Assembly (NCBI RefSeq): GCF_015160855.1 | Contig: NZ_CP063373.1 | Span: forward strand, 1,364,001 to 1,428,000 | DNA from: Streptomyces ferrugineus | GTDB lineage: Bacteria > Actinomycetota > Actinomycetes > Streptomycetales > Streptomycetaceae | Direction of reading: 5' to 3' | Length of the DNA: 64,000 nt | Shown here: positions 53,431 through 62,606 of the stretch, piece after piece | Position numbering within the stretch: the first letter of the stretch is position 1 | Layout of the letters: each line of letters opens with the position of its first letter | Made by a program: the position numbers and the translations under genes | Notes under the pieces: model-generated | What the model was told of the DNA's origin: nothing | The model's database searches: none | Seen by the model: the letters and a program-made list of their open reading frames with translations, nothing else

Positions 53431-55783
53431 TCGGGCCGCGCACAGTGCCCGTCGTCTCTCCGCCGCCGATGTCCGTACCGCCGGTGGAGGTGTCGCCTGC
53501 CGTGCTGCCGCCGGTGTCCGTCCCGCCGGTACTGGTCTCGCCCGTGGTGCCGCCGTCGGTCGTGCCGCCGTCGGAGGTGCCGCCGGTGGAGGTGTCACCG
53601 GTCGTACCGCCGTCGCTCGTGCCGCCGTCCGTGGGCTCACCCGTGGTGCCGCCGTCCGTCTCGCCCGGCGTCTCGCCCCCGGTCTGGCCCTCGGTGTCCT
53701 GGCCGCCGGTCGTGGTGTCCCCGGTGCTGCCGCCGTCGTCCTGGTCGCCGCTGTCCTCGTCGCCCTCGGTCGGATCCGTCGTCGGGTACTGGGGCACCTC
53801 GGAGCCCTCCTGGAGCTCCAGGTCGAAGTCGGTGGCCGGCTTCCCCTTCAGGGCCTCCTGCGTGTACTGGGCCCAGATCTCCGTGGGCGCGCCGCCGCCG
53901 TTGATCCGGTCGAGGCCCATCACGCCGTACAGCGACTCGTGCTTGGCCGTGACCGGGTCCTGGCCCATGACGGCGACCACGGTGGCGAGGTCGGGGGTGT
54001 ACCCGGCGAACCAGGCGGCGGTGTCCTCCTCCGCCGTACCGGTCTTGCCCGCCGCGGGCCGGCCGGCGGCCTGGGCGGCGGTGGCGGTGCCGTTGTCGAC
54101 GACGCTCTGCAGGACGGAGGTCGTGGTGTCGGCGGCCTCGCGGCTGATGACCTGCGAGGTCTTGCGCTCGGGCAGCTCGACGACGTCGGCGCCGTCCTTG
54201 GTGATCTTCTCGATCATGGTGTACGTGCCGTGCTTGCCGTGGTTGGCGAGGGTCGCGTAGGCCTCGGCCATGTCCAGGACGCTGGCGGTGGCCACGCCGA
54301 GCGCGATGGACGGGGACGGGTACAGCTCCGGGGTGGCGGCGGGCAGGCCGAGGTCGACCGCGGTGTCCTTCACCTTCTGCGGGCCCACGTCGACGGCCAT
54401 CTGCGCGTACACCGAGTTGACGGACTTGTCGGTGGCCTCGCGCACCGAGATGTCGCCGTAGGAGACGTCGTCCTCGTTCGCCGGGTCGTAAGCGCCGGTC
54501 CAGCCCTGGACCGGGCGCTTGTTGGTGCCGTCGTAGATCGTGTTCGGGGTGATCTGACGGCCGTCCTGGGTGGTCGAGCCGTTCTCCACGGCCGAGGTGA
54601 ACACGAACGGCTTGAAGGTGGAGCCGACCTGGAAGTCCCGCCGGGTGGCGTTGGGGGTGTACTGCTTGACGTAGTCGATGCCGTTGTACATCGCGACGAC
54701 CTTGCCGGTCTTCGGGTCGACGGAGGCGCCGCCCGCGCGGACGTTGTTGTCGACCTTGTTGTTCTTCTTGTCCAGCTTGGACATCAGCTTGTCGTTGACG
54801 GCGTCGACGAAGGCGTTCTGCTTGTCCTTCTGCAGGGTGGTGGTGATGCGGTAGCCGCCGGCCTCCAGCTCCTCCTCGCTGGCGATCTTCTGCTGGATCA
54901 GATAGTCCTTCACGATCCGCACGATGTAGCCGCGCTGCCCGGACAGGTTGGTGGCGGCCGTGGCCTCCTTCGGCATCGGGAACTTCATGCCGGCCCGCTT
55001 CGACTCGCTGAGCCAGCCCTTGGTGACCATGCCGTCCAGGACGTAGTTCCAGCGGGCGACGGCCGCGGACTTGTTCTCCGGGTGGGCGACGACGTCGTAC
55101 TCGCTGGGCGCGTTGACCAGCGCGGCCAGATAGGCGGCGCGGGCCGGGTCGAGGTCCTTGGCGTCCATGCCGTAGTAGGCCTGGGCGGCGGCCTGGATGC
55201 CGTAGGCGTTGCGGCCGAAGAAGCTGGTGTTGAGGTAGCCCTCGAGGATCTCGGCCTTGCTCTTCTCGCGGTCCAGCTTGATCGAGATGAAGAACTCCTT
55301 CACCTTGCGGGTGACGGTCTGCTCCTGGCGCAGGTAGTAGTTCTTCACGTACTGCTGGGTGATCGTGGAGCCGGACTGCTTGCCCTTGCCCGTCGCCGTG
55401 TTCCAGGCGGCCCGCAGCATCGCCTTGGGGTCGACGGCGGACTCGGTGTAGAAGTCGCGGTCCTCGGCGGCCAGGATCGCGTGCTGGGCGTCCTTGGACA
55501 TCTGCGCGAGGGTGACGTTCTCCCGGTTGACCTCGCCGTCGCGGGCGATCACGGAGCCGTCCGCGTACATGTAGACGTTGGCCTGCTTGGTGGCGAGCCC
55601 GTTGGCCGGCGGGATCTTGACCAGGGAGTAGCCGAGGAAGAACAGGCCGACGAGCAGCAGCACGCCGACGACGAAGGTGCCGAGCACCATGCGCCAGGTC
55701 GGGATGATCCGCCGCCAGCCCGTCCGTCTGGGCCGCTCGGGCTTCCCGGTCGGCTGCTGTCGCGGCTGCGGCTCGTCGCTCAT
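53408..55783 (-). CDS. class A penicillin-binding protein (PBP1A type)
   Basis: 791 residues from ATG 55783; GTG 55792 is nearly as good, as AGGAG sits just before it. One N-terminal membrane anchor (MVLGTFVVGVLLLVGLFFLG). The GT51 domain has ILAAEDRDFYTESAVDPKAM and GGSTITQQ-like SGSTITQQYVKN. The transpeptidase domain has STFK (SxxK), SVN (KSVNSVYAQ) and KTGTAEE (KTG). A C-terminal tail of about 110 residues is Gly/Thr/Ser/Asp-rich with imperfect repeats. It makes and crosslinks peptidoglycan. Confidence 0.95.
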   Translation of the reverse strand: MSDEPQPRQQPTGKPERPRRTGWRRIIPTWRMVLGTFVVGVLLLVGLFFLGYSLVKIPPANGLATKQANVYMYADGSVIARDGEVNRENVTLAQMSKDAQHAILAAEDRDFYTESAVDPKAMLRAAWNTATGKGKQSGSTITQQYVKNYYLRQEQTVTRKVKEFFISIKLDREKSKAEILEGYLNTSFFGRNAYGIQAAAQAYYGMDAKDLDPARAAYLAALVNAPSEYDVVAHPENKSAAVARWNYVLDGMVTKGWLSESKRAGMKFPMPKEATAATNLSGQRGYIVRIVKDYLIQQKIASEEELEAGGYRITTTLQKDKQNAFVDAVNDKLMSKLDKKNNKVDNNVRAGGASVDPKTGKVVAMYNGIDYVKQYTPNATRRDFQVGSTFKPFVFTSAVENGSTTQDGRQITPNTIYDGTNKRPVQGWTGAYDPANEDDVSYGDISVREATDKSVNSVYAQMAVDVGPQKVKDTAVDLGLPAATPELYPSPSIALGVATASVLDMAEAYATLANHGKHGTYTMIEKITKDGADVVELPERKTSQVISREAADTTTSVLQSVVDNGTATAAQAAGRPAAGKTGTAEEDTAAWFAGYTPDLATVVAVMGQDPVTAKHESLYGVMGLDRINGGGAPTEIWAQYTQEALKGKPATDFDLELQEGSEVPQYPTTDPTEGDEDSGDQDDGGSTGDTTTGGQDTEGQTGGETPGETDGGTTGEPTDGGTSDGGTTGDTSTGGTSDGGTTDGGTTGETSTGGTDTGGSTAGDTSTGGTDIGGGETTGTVRGPISDRRSP

Positions 55784-56016
55784 GTCGTGCACGGACTCCT
55801 GTTTCGCGTCGTACGTTCCCGTACGCCCTCGTACGCCTGCTGCGCCCCCATTGAAGACTCTCGCATCGCGCGTTCCGTTCCCGGAAACCGGCGCGTGTCC
55901 CGGAAAGTGAGCGGACTCTCGCGCCGGACGCCGGCGGAAATTGGCTGGCAGCCCCTGTCGTGCGCGCACTAGGCTCCTGCGCTTCGGTGCCGGCGCGGGC
56001 GAGGAGGGCTGTGGAT

Positions 56017-56817
56017 GTGGGCTCGGGGCGGTTGTACCTGGCCGTCGCGGCAGGCGGCTTCCGAAGGTACGCGACCTACCGGATGGCCACCGCCGCCGGA
56101 GTGTTCACCAACACCGTCTTCGGCGTGATCCTCGTCTACACCTATCTCGCCCTGTGGGACGAGAGACCCCATCTCGGCGGGTACGACCAGTCACAGGCCG
56201 TCACCTATGTGTGGCTGGGGCAGTGCCTCTACGCGACGCTCGCCATCCAGGGCGGCGGCGCCGAGAAGGACCTGATGGAGCGCATCCGCACCGGCGAGAT
56301 CGCCGTCGACCTGTACCGGCCGGTCGACCTCCAACTCTGGTGGCTGGCGGGGGACATGGGCCGGGCGCTGTTCCAGATGCTGGGCCGGGGCGTGATCCCG
56401 TTCCTGTTCGGCGCGCTGTTCTTCCCGATGGCCCTGCCCACCGGGGTCACCCCCTGGGCGGGCTTCGTGGTCGCGCTGCTGCTGGCGGCGGTCGTCAGCT
56501 TCGCGATCCGCTATCTGGCGGCCCTGAGCGTGTTCTGGCTGATGGACGGCATGGGCGTCAACCAGGCCCTGATGATCACCGGGATCTTCTTCTCCGGCAT
56601 GGTGCTGCCCCTGAACGCCTTTCCCGGCCCGTTCGGCGAGATCGTGCGGGCGCTGCCCTGGGCGGCGCAGCTCCAGATGCCGGCGGACGTGCTGATGGGG
56701 GAGACCTCGCCGCTTACGGCGTTCGCCTTCCAGGCCGCGTGGGCGGTGGCGCTGCTGGCGGCGGCGCGGATGGCGCAGTCGGCGGCGACGCGGCGGGTGG
56801 TGGTGCAGGGTGGCTGA
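56017..56817 (+). CDS. ABC-2 type exporter permease, first subunit
   Basis: 266 residues from GTG 56017, nine bases after GAGGAGG; GTG 56011 and GTG 55960 are also in frame. Six predicted membrane segments with the ABC-2 (DUF990) pattern: YLAVAAGGFRRYATYRMATA, RIRTGEIAVDLYRPVDLQL, NQALMITGIFFSGMVLPLNA. It overlaps the second permease by eight bases. Such pairs export lipids, polyketides or unknown small molecules. Confidence 0.88.
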   Translation: MGSGRLYLAVAAGGFRRYATYRMATAAGVFTNTVFGVILVYTYLALWDERPHLGGYDQSQAVTYVWLGQCLYATLAIQGGGAEKDLMERIRTGEIAVDLYRPVDLQLWWLAGDMGRALFQMLGRGVIPFLFGALFFPMALPTGVTPWAGFVVALLLAAVVSFAIRYLAALSVFWLMDGMGVNQALMITGIFFSGMVLPLNAFPGPFGEIVRALPWAAQLQMPADVLMGETSPLTAFAFQAAWAVALLAAARMAQSAATRRVVVQGG

Positions 56818-57631
56818 GCGCGGCGCCCTGCGCGAAGGGCTGCGGGCGTACCGGCTGATCGCCGGCATGTGGGTGCGCTCCAGCATGACCTACCGCACCT
56901 CCTTCGCCGTCACGGTGCTCGGCAACCTGATGGTGACCGGCCTGGACTTCGTGGCGATCCTGCTGATGTTCTCCCAGGTCGACACCCTCGGCGGCTGGTC
57001 GCTGCCCGAGATCGCCCTGCTGTACGGCCTGTCGGCGACGTCCTTCGGGATCGCCGACCTGGTGCTGGGCTCGATGGACGTCCTGGGCGGCCGTATGCGC
57101 GACGGATCCTTCGACATCCTGCTGGTGCGGCCCGCGCCGGTGCTCGCACAGGTCGGCGCGGACCACTTCGCGCTGCGCCGGCTGGGCCGGATCACCCAGG
57201 GCGCGCTGGTGCTGGGCTGGGCGCTGCTGTCGGCGGACGTCGACTGGACCGGCGCGAAGGTGCTGCTGGTGCCGGTGATGCTGGTCAGCGGCGCGGCGAT
57301 CTTCTCGGCGCTGTTCGTGGCGGGCGCGGCCTTCCAGATCCTCGCGCAGGACGCCGCCGAGGTGCAGAACGCGTTCACCTACGGCGGGACGACGCTGCTG
57401 CAGTACCCGCCGACCGTGTTCGGCAAGGACCTGGTGCGCGGCGTCACCTTCATGCTGCCGCTCGCCTTCGTCAACTGGGTGCCCGCCGCCCATGTGCTGG
57501 GGCGGCCGTACCCCATCGGCCTGCCCGACTGGACGGCGTTCGCCTCACCGCTGGTGGCGGCGGCGTGCTGTGCCCTGGCCGGTCTGGCGTGGCGGGCCGG
57601 GCTGCGGTCGTATCGGAGTACGGGGAGTTAG
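56810..57631 (+). CDS. ABC-2 type exporter permease, second subunit
   Basis: 273 residues from GTG 56810, six membrane segments. GLREGLRAYRLIAGMWVRSS-like start and GGRMRDGSFDILLVRPAPVL mirror the first subunit (RTGEIAVDLYRP). It probably forms a heterodimer with it. The ATPase gene follows after eight bases. Confidence 0.88.
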   Translation: MAERGALREGLRAYRLIAGMWVRSSMTYRTSFAVTVLGNLMVTGLDFVAILLMFSQVDTLGGWSLPEIALLYGLSATSFGIADLVLGSMDVLGGRMRDGSFDILLVRPAPVLAQVGADHFALRRLGRITQGALVLGWALLSADVDWTGAKVLLVPVMLVSGAAIFSALFVAGAAFQILAQDAAEVQNAFTYGGTTLLQYPPTVFGKDLVRGVTFMLPLAFVNWVPAAHVLGRPYPIGLPDWTAFASPLVAAACCALAGLAWRAGLRSYRSTGS

Positions 57632-57639
57632 GGCAGGCG

Positions 57640-58653
57640 ATGGAGGACATGGACGAGGCGTTCATCGAGCTCGACGCCGTCGAGAAGGTCTTCGACGTGC
57701 GCAGGAAGACCGGTTTCCTCAAGCGCGAGCGGCGGCGGGTACGGGCCGTCGACTCGATCTCCTTCCGCGTGGCGCGCGGCGAGATGGTGGGCTACATCGG
57801 GCCGAACGGCGCCGGCAAGTCGACGACGATCAAGATGCTGACCGGCATCCTGACCCCGAGCGGCGGCCGCCTGCGCGTGGCCGGCATCGACCCGTCCCGC
57901 GAGCGCACTCGGCTCGCGCACCGGATCGGCGTGGTGTTCGGGCAGCGTACGACGCTGTGGTGGGACCTGCCGCTGATCGACTCGTACAAGCTGACGCACC
58001 GCATGTACCGCATCCCGGACGCCCGTTACCGCGAGAACCTGGACCGGCTGGTCGAACTCCTCGAACTCGGCGCCCTGCTGGACGTCCCCGTACGGCAGCT
58101 CTCCCTCGGCCAGCGGATGCGCGGCGACATCGCGGCGGCGCTGCTGCACGATCCCGAGGTGCTGTACCTGGACGAGCCGACGATCGGCCTCGACGTCATC
58201 TCGAAGGCGAAGGTGCGGGACTTCCTGCGGGAGTTGAACACCGAGCGCGGCACGACGGTGCTGCTGACGACGCACGACCTCCAGGACATCGAGCAGTTGT
58301 GCTCGCGGGTGATGGTCATCGACCACGGGCGGCTGATGTACGACGGCCCGCTCGCCGGGCTGCACGAGGTGGGGGAGAGCGAGCGGACCCTGGTGGTCGA
58401 CCTGGAGCGCGAGCTGCCGCCGATCGACGCGCCGCCCGCGCGCGTGGTGAAGGTGGAGGGGCCGCGCCAGTGGCTGGCGTTTCCGGCGGCCGAGTCGGCG
58501 GCGGTGCTGGTGGCGCGGATCGCGGCGGAGTATCCGCTGGTGGATCTGTCGGTGCGGGAGCCCGACATCGAGGCCGTGATCGCGAAAATGCTGCATTCAT
58601 TGGGGGACACCCCCAAACCCCCGCCGGAACAGGCCGAGCGGGCGATCTCGTAG
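57640..58653 (+). CDS. ABC exporter ATPase
   Basis: 337 residues from ATG 57640; ATG 57649 is also possible. Walker A IGPNGAGKSTT, Q loop FGQRTTLWWDLP, signature LSLGQRMR (an LSGGQ variant), Walker B VLYLDEPTIGLD, switch TTHD. The C-terminal part (about 240-330) resembles the NatA/DrrA-type regulatory domain. It energises the two permeases before it. Drug resistance or lipid export is possible but unproven. Confidence 0.9.
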   Translation: MEDMDEAFIELDAVEKVFDVRRKTGFLKRERRRVRAVDSISFRVARGEMVGYIGPNGAGKSTTIKMLTGILTPSGGRLRVAGIDPSRERTRLAHRIGVVFGQRTTLWWDLPLIDSYKLTHRMYRIPDARYRENLDRLVELLELGALLDVPVRQLSLGQRMRGDIAAALLHDPEVLYLDEPTIGLDVISKAKVRDFLRELNTERGTTVLLTTHDLQDIEQLCSRVMVIDHGRLMYDGPLAGLHEVGESERTLVVDLERELPPIDAPPARVVKVEGPRQWLAFPAAESAAVLVARIAAEYPLVDLSVREPDIEAVIAKMLHSLGDTPKPPPEQAERAIS

Positions 58654-58685
58654 CCCCCGGGCGGGGTTGCTCGTAGGCTGGCTGC

Positions 58686-59504
58686 ATGAGCGACGATGCC
58701 CCGGAGCTGCGTGCGTCCGACGCCGATCGTGAACGAGTCGCCGAGGTCCTGCGGGACGCCCTCACGGAGGGGCGTCTCGACATGGAGGAGTTCGAGGAAC
58801 GCCTCGACGCGACGTACAAGGCTCGGACATACGGTGATCTGGCGCCCATCACCCGGGACCTGCCCGTCGGCGCGGTGGCCGTGCCGAAGGTCGACATGGT
58901 CAAGAAGGACGAGGCCCCGGACGGGAGTTGGGATCGGCGGATCGTCGCCGGCGAGGGGTCCTCGACGTGGGGTGTCGCCGTGATGTCGGGGTTCCAGCGC
59001 AAGGGGCGGTGGACCGCGCCGAGGCGGTTCAACTGCTTCGCCTTCTGGGGTGGCGGCGAGATCGATCTGCGGGAGGCGAACTTCGCGGACCGGGAGATCG
59101 AGATCAACTGCGTCGCGATCATGGGCGGGGTGCAGGTGATCGTGCCGCCCGGGGTCGAGGTCGTGGTGCGCGGGATCGGGATCATGGGGGGCTTCGACCA
59201 CCGTGAGGAAGGGGTGCCCGGGGATCCCGGGGCGCCCCGGGTGATCGTGACCGGGTTCGCCTTCTGGGGCGGCGTCGGGGTCGAGCGGAAGCTGACGCGG
59301 GCGCGGAAGCAGGAGCTCCGGGAGGAGCGGCGCCGGGAGAGGCTGGAGCGCAGGGCGGAGCGGCGGGAGCTGCGGGCGTCGACCCGGGACGAGCAGTACC
59401 AGGCGCATCTGGGGATGCTCGAGGAGCACCGGGACCAGTGGCGCCATGTGCATGATGAGCGGGGGAACCGGTGGGAGAAGAAGCGGGAGCGGGACGAGGA
59501 CTGA
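58686..59504 (+). CDS. DUF1707 and LiaF-like protein
   Basis: 272 residues from ATG 58686; TAGGCT six bases upstream implies a leaderless start. The N-terminal DUF1707 SHOCT-like domain is LRASDADRERVAEVLRDALT, then RLDMEEFEERLDATYKA. The central part with NCFAFWGGGEIDLRE and IMGGVQVIVPPGVEVVVRG is the LiaF-like envelope-stress domain. A highly charged Arg/Glu-rich helix ends the protein. Probably senses or signals cell-wall stress, which fits the nearby PBP and exporter. Confidence 0.9.
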   Translation: MSDDAPELRASDADRERVAEVLRDALTEGRLDMEEFEERLDATYKARTYGDLAPITRDLPVGAVAVPKVDMVKKDEAPDGSWDRRIVAGEGSSTWGVAVMSGFQRKGRWTAPRRFNCFAFWGGGEIDLREANFADREIEINCVAIMGGVQVIVPPGVEVVVRGIGIMGGFDHREEGVPGDPGAPRVIVTGFAFWGGVGVERKLTRARKQELREERRRERLERRAERRELRASTRDEQYQAHLGMLEEHRDQWRHVHDERGNRWEKKRERDED

Positions 59505-59528
59505 GCCGCCCCGCGTGACCCGCCGCGG

Positions 59529-60896
59529 CTACAGCTCCGCCGGGGCCGACCCCTTCAGGTCGTCCAGGTCGAAGGACCGCGCCATCGCTTCGTAGCCCTT
59601 GTCGCTCGGGTGGAGATGGTCGCCCGAGTCGTAGACGGGGCGGAACTTGCGGGGGTTGTACGGGTCCCTCAGGGCCTTGTCGAAGTCGGCGACCGCGTCG
59701 AAGACCCGGCCCGCGCGGATCTCGGCGTTGATCTGCTGCCGCACGTTCTCGCGGGCGTCGGTGTAGCCGCGGTGGCCCTGGAAGGGCATCAGGGTGGCGC
59801 CGATGACCTTGATGCCGCGGGCGTGGGCCTGGCGGACCAGGGCGCGCAGACCGTCGAGGATGCGGTCGGGGTCGGCGAGGTTCGGGTTGCGCAGGATGTC
59901 GTTGACGCCGAGGTCGATCACGACGACCTTGACGTTCGTACGGGACAGGGCGTCGCGGTGGAAGCGCCCGATGCCCGCCTGGTTGTCCGCGGGGCGCCCG
60001 GAGCCGCTGGCCAGGATCTGGTTGCCGCTGATGCCCTGGTTGACGACGCTGTAGCGCGGCACGTTCGCACCGGACGCGACCGCCGCGCGCAGCCGGCGCG
60101 ACAGGAAGTCCGTCCAGCGGTGGTTGGCGTTCCGGGTGGAGGAGATGCCGTCGGTCAGGGAGTCGCCGAAGACCACGACGGTGCCCTCGGACTCGTGGCT
60201 GAGGACGTCCAGCGCGGTCAGATAGCGCCAGGCGTCCACCTGCCCGGTGTACGCCACCCCGGTCGCGTCCTCGGTGAGGTCGCCCTGGGCGACGTAGCTG
60301 GTCTGGCGGGCGTGCGGATGGTAGGTGACCGGGCCGGACGCGGTCGGGGAGTAGGTGGTGACCAGGAGGTCGGCGTCCGCCGGGACGGTCAGGTGCACGG
60401 CGTCGCTGAGCACCTGCCCGCCGGGCGGGATGACCACCGTGGCGTTTCCGCCGAAGGTCAGCCGGCGCATCGTCTCCGCGACGGCGGCCGCGGTGCCGGG
60501 GCCGGCGGAGAGGGCGACCGACGCGTGGGTGATCGTGAGCCGCGCCTGGCCGTAGAGGTTGGACAGCGTGATCCGGGCACTCGTACCGCCGACGCTGGTG
60601 TGCACGACGTTGCGCACCGAGTGGCCCGCCAGGCCCTTCACCTCGGTGCCGGGCTCGGCGCCGACCGGGGAGGCGGACCAGGCGCCGACCCAGATGCCGG
60701 TGGAGGCGGGTGCGGCGGGGCCTCGACCGGTCCCCTCGCGGCTCTGGCCGCTCGCGCTGGTGATGCTTCCGTCGTCGGAGGCGACTCCGACGTATATGGC
60801 GGTGGAAACCGCCACGATCACTGCGATGATCGCGGAAAGCAGGGCGCTGTGCCTTGTGGGGGAGACCCCCACGCCCCCCGCGTGACGCCTGGTCAT
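59529..60896 (-). CDS. secreted SGNH/GDSL hydrolase
   Basis: 455 residues from ATG 60896. One N-terminal hydrophobic segment (ALLSAIIAVIVAVSTAIYVG) as signal or anchor. The GDSL block is VVFGDSLTDG (about 220), Gly in NQGISGNQI, Asn in LGVNDILR, and Asp/His in SGDHLHPSDKG. An N-terminal beta-rich domain (about 70-210) precedes it. Extracellular esterase or polysaccharide deacetylase is likely. Confidence 0.92.
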   Translation of the reverse strand: MTRRHAGGVGVSPTRHSALLSAIIAVIVAVSTAIYVGVASDDGSITSASGQSREGTGRGPAAPASTGIWVGAWSASPVGAEPGTEVKGLAGHSVRNVVHTSVGGTSARITLSNLYGQARLTITHASVALSAGPGTAAAVAETMRRLTFGGNATVVIPPGGQVLSDAVHLTVPADADLLVTTYSPTASGPVTYHPHARQTSYVAQGDLTEDATGVAYTGQVDAWRYLTALDVLSHESEGTVVVFGDSLTDGISSTRNANHRWTDFLSRRLRAAVASGANVPRYSVVNQGISGNQILASGSGRPADNQAGIGRFHRDALSRTNVKVVVIDLGVNDILRNPNLADPDRILDGLRALVRQAHARGIKVIGATLMPFQGHRGYTDARENVRQQINAEIRAGRVFDAVADFDKALRDPYNPRKFRPVYDSGDHLHPSDKGYEAMARSFDLDDLKGSAPAEL

Positions 60897-60910
60897 GCGG
60901 TGCGTATCTC

Positions 60911-60932
60911 CTCGGGCGGATGGGAGCCCGAG
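60911..60932. promoter_or_regulatory. hairpin in the leader of the SGNH hydrolase gene
   Basis: CTCGGGC-8-GCCCGAG is a perfect 7-base stem, 15 bases before the SGNH start, where it could affect translation. Confidence 0.4.
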
Positions 60933-60947
60933 GCTCCGATGTGATCA

Positions 60948-60967
60948 CCTCATGATGCGTCATGAGG
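60948..60967. promoter_or_regulatory. operator-like palindrome between the divergent SGNH and DUF445 genes
   Basis: CCTCATGA-TGCG-TCATGAGG is an 8-base perfect inverted repeat. No regulator gene is adjacent. Confidence 0.5.
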
Positions 60968-61128
60968 CGGCGGGGGGCCACGCAGACCCCCCATTGGGCC
61001 GCCGGAGTTCATCCGGAGTTCGTCATCGAACTCCCCCCGACTGACAGACGCCGGGAACTCTTGATTCGTTCCAGGAGTAGGTCAGGAAGGGACAATGTGT
61101 GCGGGGGATCCTGGACGGGTGGAGCGGA

Positions 61129-62496
61129 ATGGAACGTACGAATCCGGATGAAACGGGAACACATGGCGTAGAGCAGCATGCCCGCCGGGATGTCGCCGAT
61201 AACCGGGGCGTCCCCGCATCGGCCGTACGTGCGATGACGACCTTCACCGCCGCCGACGAGGAGAAGCGGCGCGGCGTACGGCGGATGAAGCTCACGGCGA
61301 CCGGGCTGCTGCTGTTCGTGGCGCTGGTGTACGTCCTCGCCAAGGTGGCGTCGAACGAGGGCGCCGGCACCTGGGCGAACTACGTCGCCGCGGCCGCCGA
61401 GGCCGGCATGGTCGGCGCGCTCGCCGACTGGTTCGCGGTCACGGCCTTGTTCCGGCACCCGCTGGGCATCCCCATCCCGCACACCGCGATCATCCCCAAC
61501 AAGAAGGACCAGCTCGGCGTCTCGCTGGGTGAGTTCGTCGGCGAGAACTTCCTCTCCGAGGACGTCGTACGCCAGCGCCTGCGCGCCGTCGGCATCGGCA
61601 GCCGCCTCGGCGCCTGGCTGGCCGAGCCCGAGCACGCCGACCGGGTGACGGCGGAGCTGTCGGCGGCGCTCAGAGGCGCCCTGACGGTGATGCGCGACTC
61701 GGACGTCCAGGCGGTCGTGGGGGAGGCGATCACCCGGCGCGCCGACGCCCAGGAGATCGCGCCCGGCATAGGGAAGATGCTGGACAAGATCGTCGCGGAC
61801 GGCGGCCACAAGCGGGCCGTCGACCTGATCGTCGCGCGGGCCCAGCACTGGCTGATCCTGCACGACGACGAGATCATGGACGCCGTCCAGGGCGGCGCCC
61901 CCGGCTGGACCCCGAGATTCGTCGACCGGCGGGTCGGCGAGCGCGTCTACAAGGAACTGCTGCGGTTCGTCACCGAGATGCGCGACATGCCCTCCCATCC
62001 GGCCCGCGCCGCCCTCGACCGCTTCCTCACCGACTTCGCCGCCGATCTGCAGTCCGACACCGACACCCGCGCGCGCGTCGAGCGGCTCAAGGGCGAGGTG
62101 CTGGGCCGCGGCGAGGTGCAGGACCTCATCGCGTCCGCCTGGAGCGCCGTACGGTCGATGATCGTCTCGGCGGCCGAGGACGAGCGCAGCGAGCTGCGCC
62201 TGCGGGTGCGGGCCTCGCTGCTGTCGCTGGGCTCGCGCATGGCGGTCGAGCCACGGCTGCAGGCCAAGGTCGACAGCTGGGTGGAGGGCGCGGCGGTGTA
62301 CGTCGTCACCACCTACCGCAAGGAGATCACGTCCCTGATCACGGACACCGTGGCGAGCTGGGACGCCGAGCACACGACGCGGAAGATCGAGGCGCACATC
62401 GGACGCGACCTGCAGTTCATCCGGATCAACGGCACCGTGGTGGGCTCGCTCGCCGGGCTGCTGATCTACACGGTGTCACGGGGACTGGGGGCGTGA
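61129..62496 (+). CDS. DUF445 membrane protein
   Basis: 455 residues from ATG 61129, with GGAG six bases upstream; ATG 61234 is a plausible alternative at the start of homology. Two membrane segments near the N-terminus (TGLLLFVALVYVLAKVASNE and the ALADWFAVTALFRHPLG region) and a long helical cytoplasmic domain with one more segment at the end (GTVVGSLAGLLIYTVSR). DUF445 is widespread and lacks a proven function. Confidence 0.88.
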   Translation: MERTNPDETGTHGVEQHARRDVADNRGVPASAVRAMTTFTAADEEKRRGVRRMKLTATGLLLFVALVYVLAKVASNEGAGTWANYVAAAAEAGMVGALADWFAVTALFRHPLGIPIPHTAIIPNKKDQLGVSLGEFVGENFLSEDVVRQRLRAVGIGSRLGAWLAEPEHADRVTAELSAALRGALTVMRDSDVQAVVGEAITRRADAQEIAPGIGKMLDKIVADGGHKRAVDLIVARAQHWLILHDDEIMDAVQGGAPGWTPRFVDRRVGERVYKELLRFVTEMRDMPSHPARAALDRFLTDFAADLQSDTDTRARVERLKGEVLGRGEVQDLIASAWSAVRSMIVSAAEDERSELRLRVRASLLSLGSRMAVEPRLQAKVDSWVEGAAVYVVTTYRKEITSLITDTVASWDAEHTTRKIEAHIGRDLQFIRINGTVVGSLAGLLIYTVSRGLGA

Positions 62497-62606
62497 GGGA
62501 CGAGTCACGGGGACGGGGGGAGTGAGGGACCGGTCCCGGCTCTTCCCCCGTGGAGAGCCCGGACCGGAGACCAGTGCCTCTGCCTGTGGCCCCTTTCCTG
62601 TGCCCC

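Noticed and set aside
53450..53740. Possible CRISPR-like or tandem repeat array
   Set aside because: The repeats are short, irregular and in frame with the PBP C-terminus; they encode a Gly/Thr/Ser-rich tail.
53315..55972. Plus-strand open frame (885 residues) opposite the PBP gene
   Set aside because: Same cause: the minus strand encodes all PBP motifs, and the plus frame shows only Arg/Gly/Val-rich noise.
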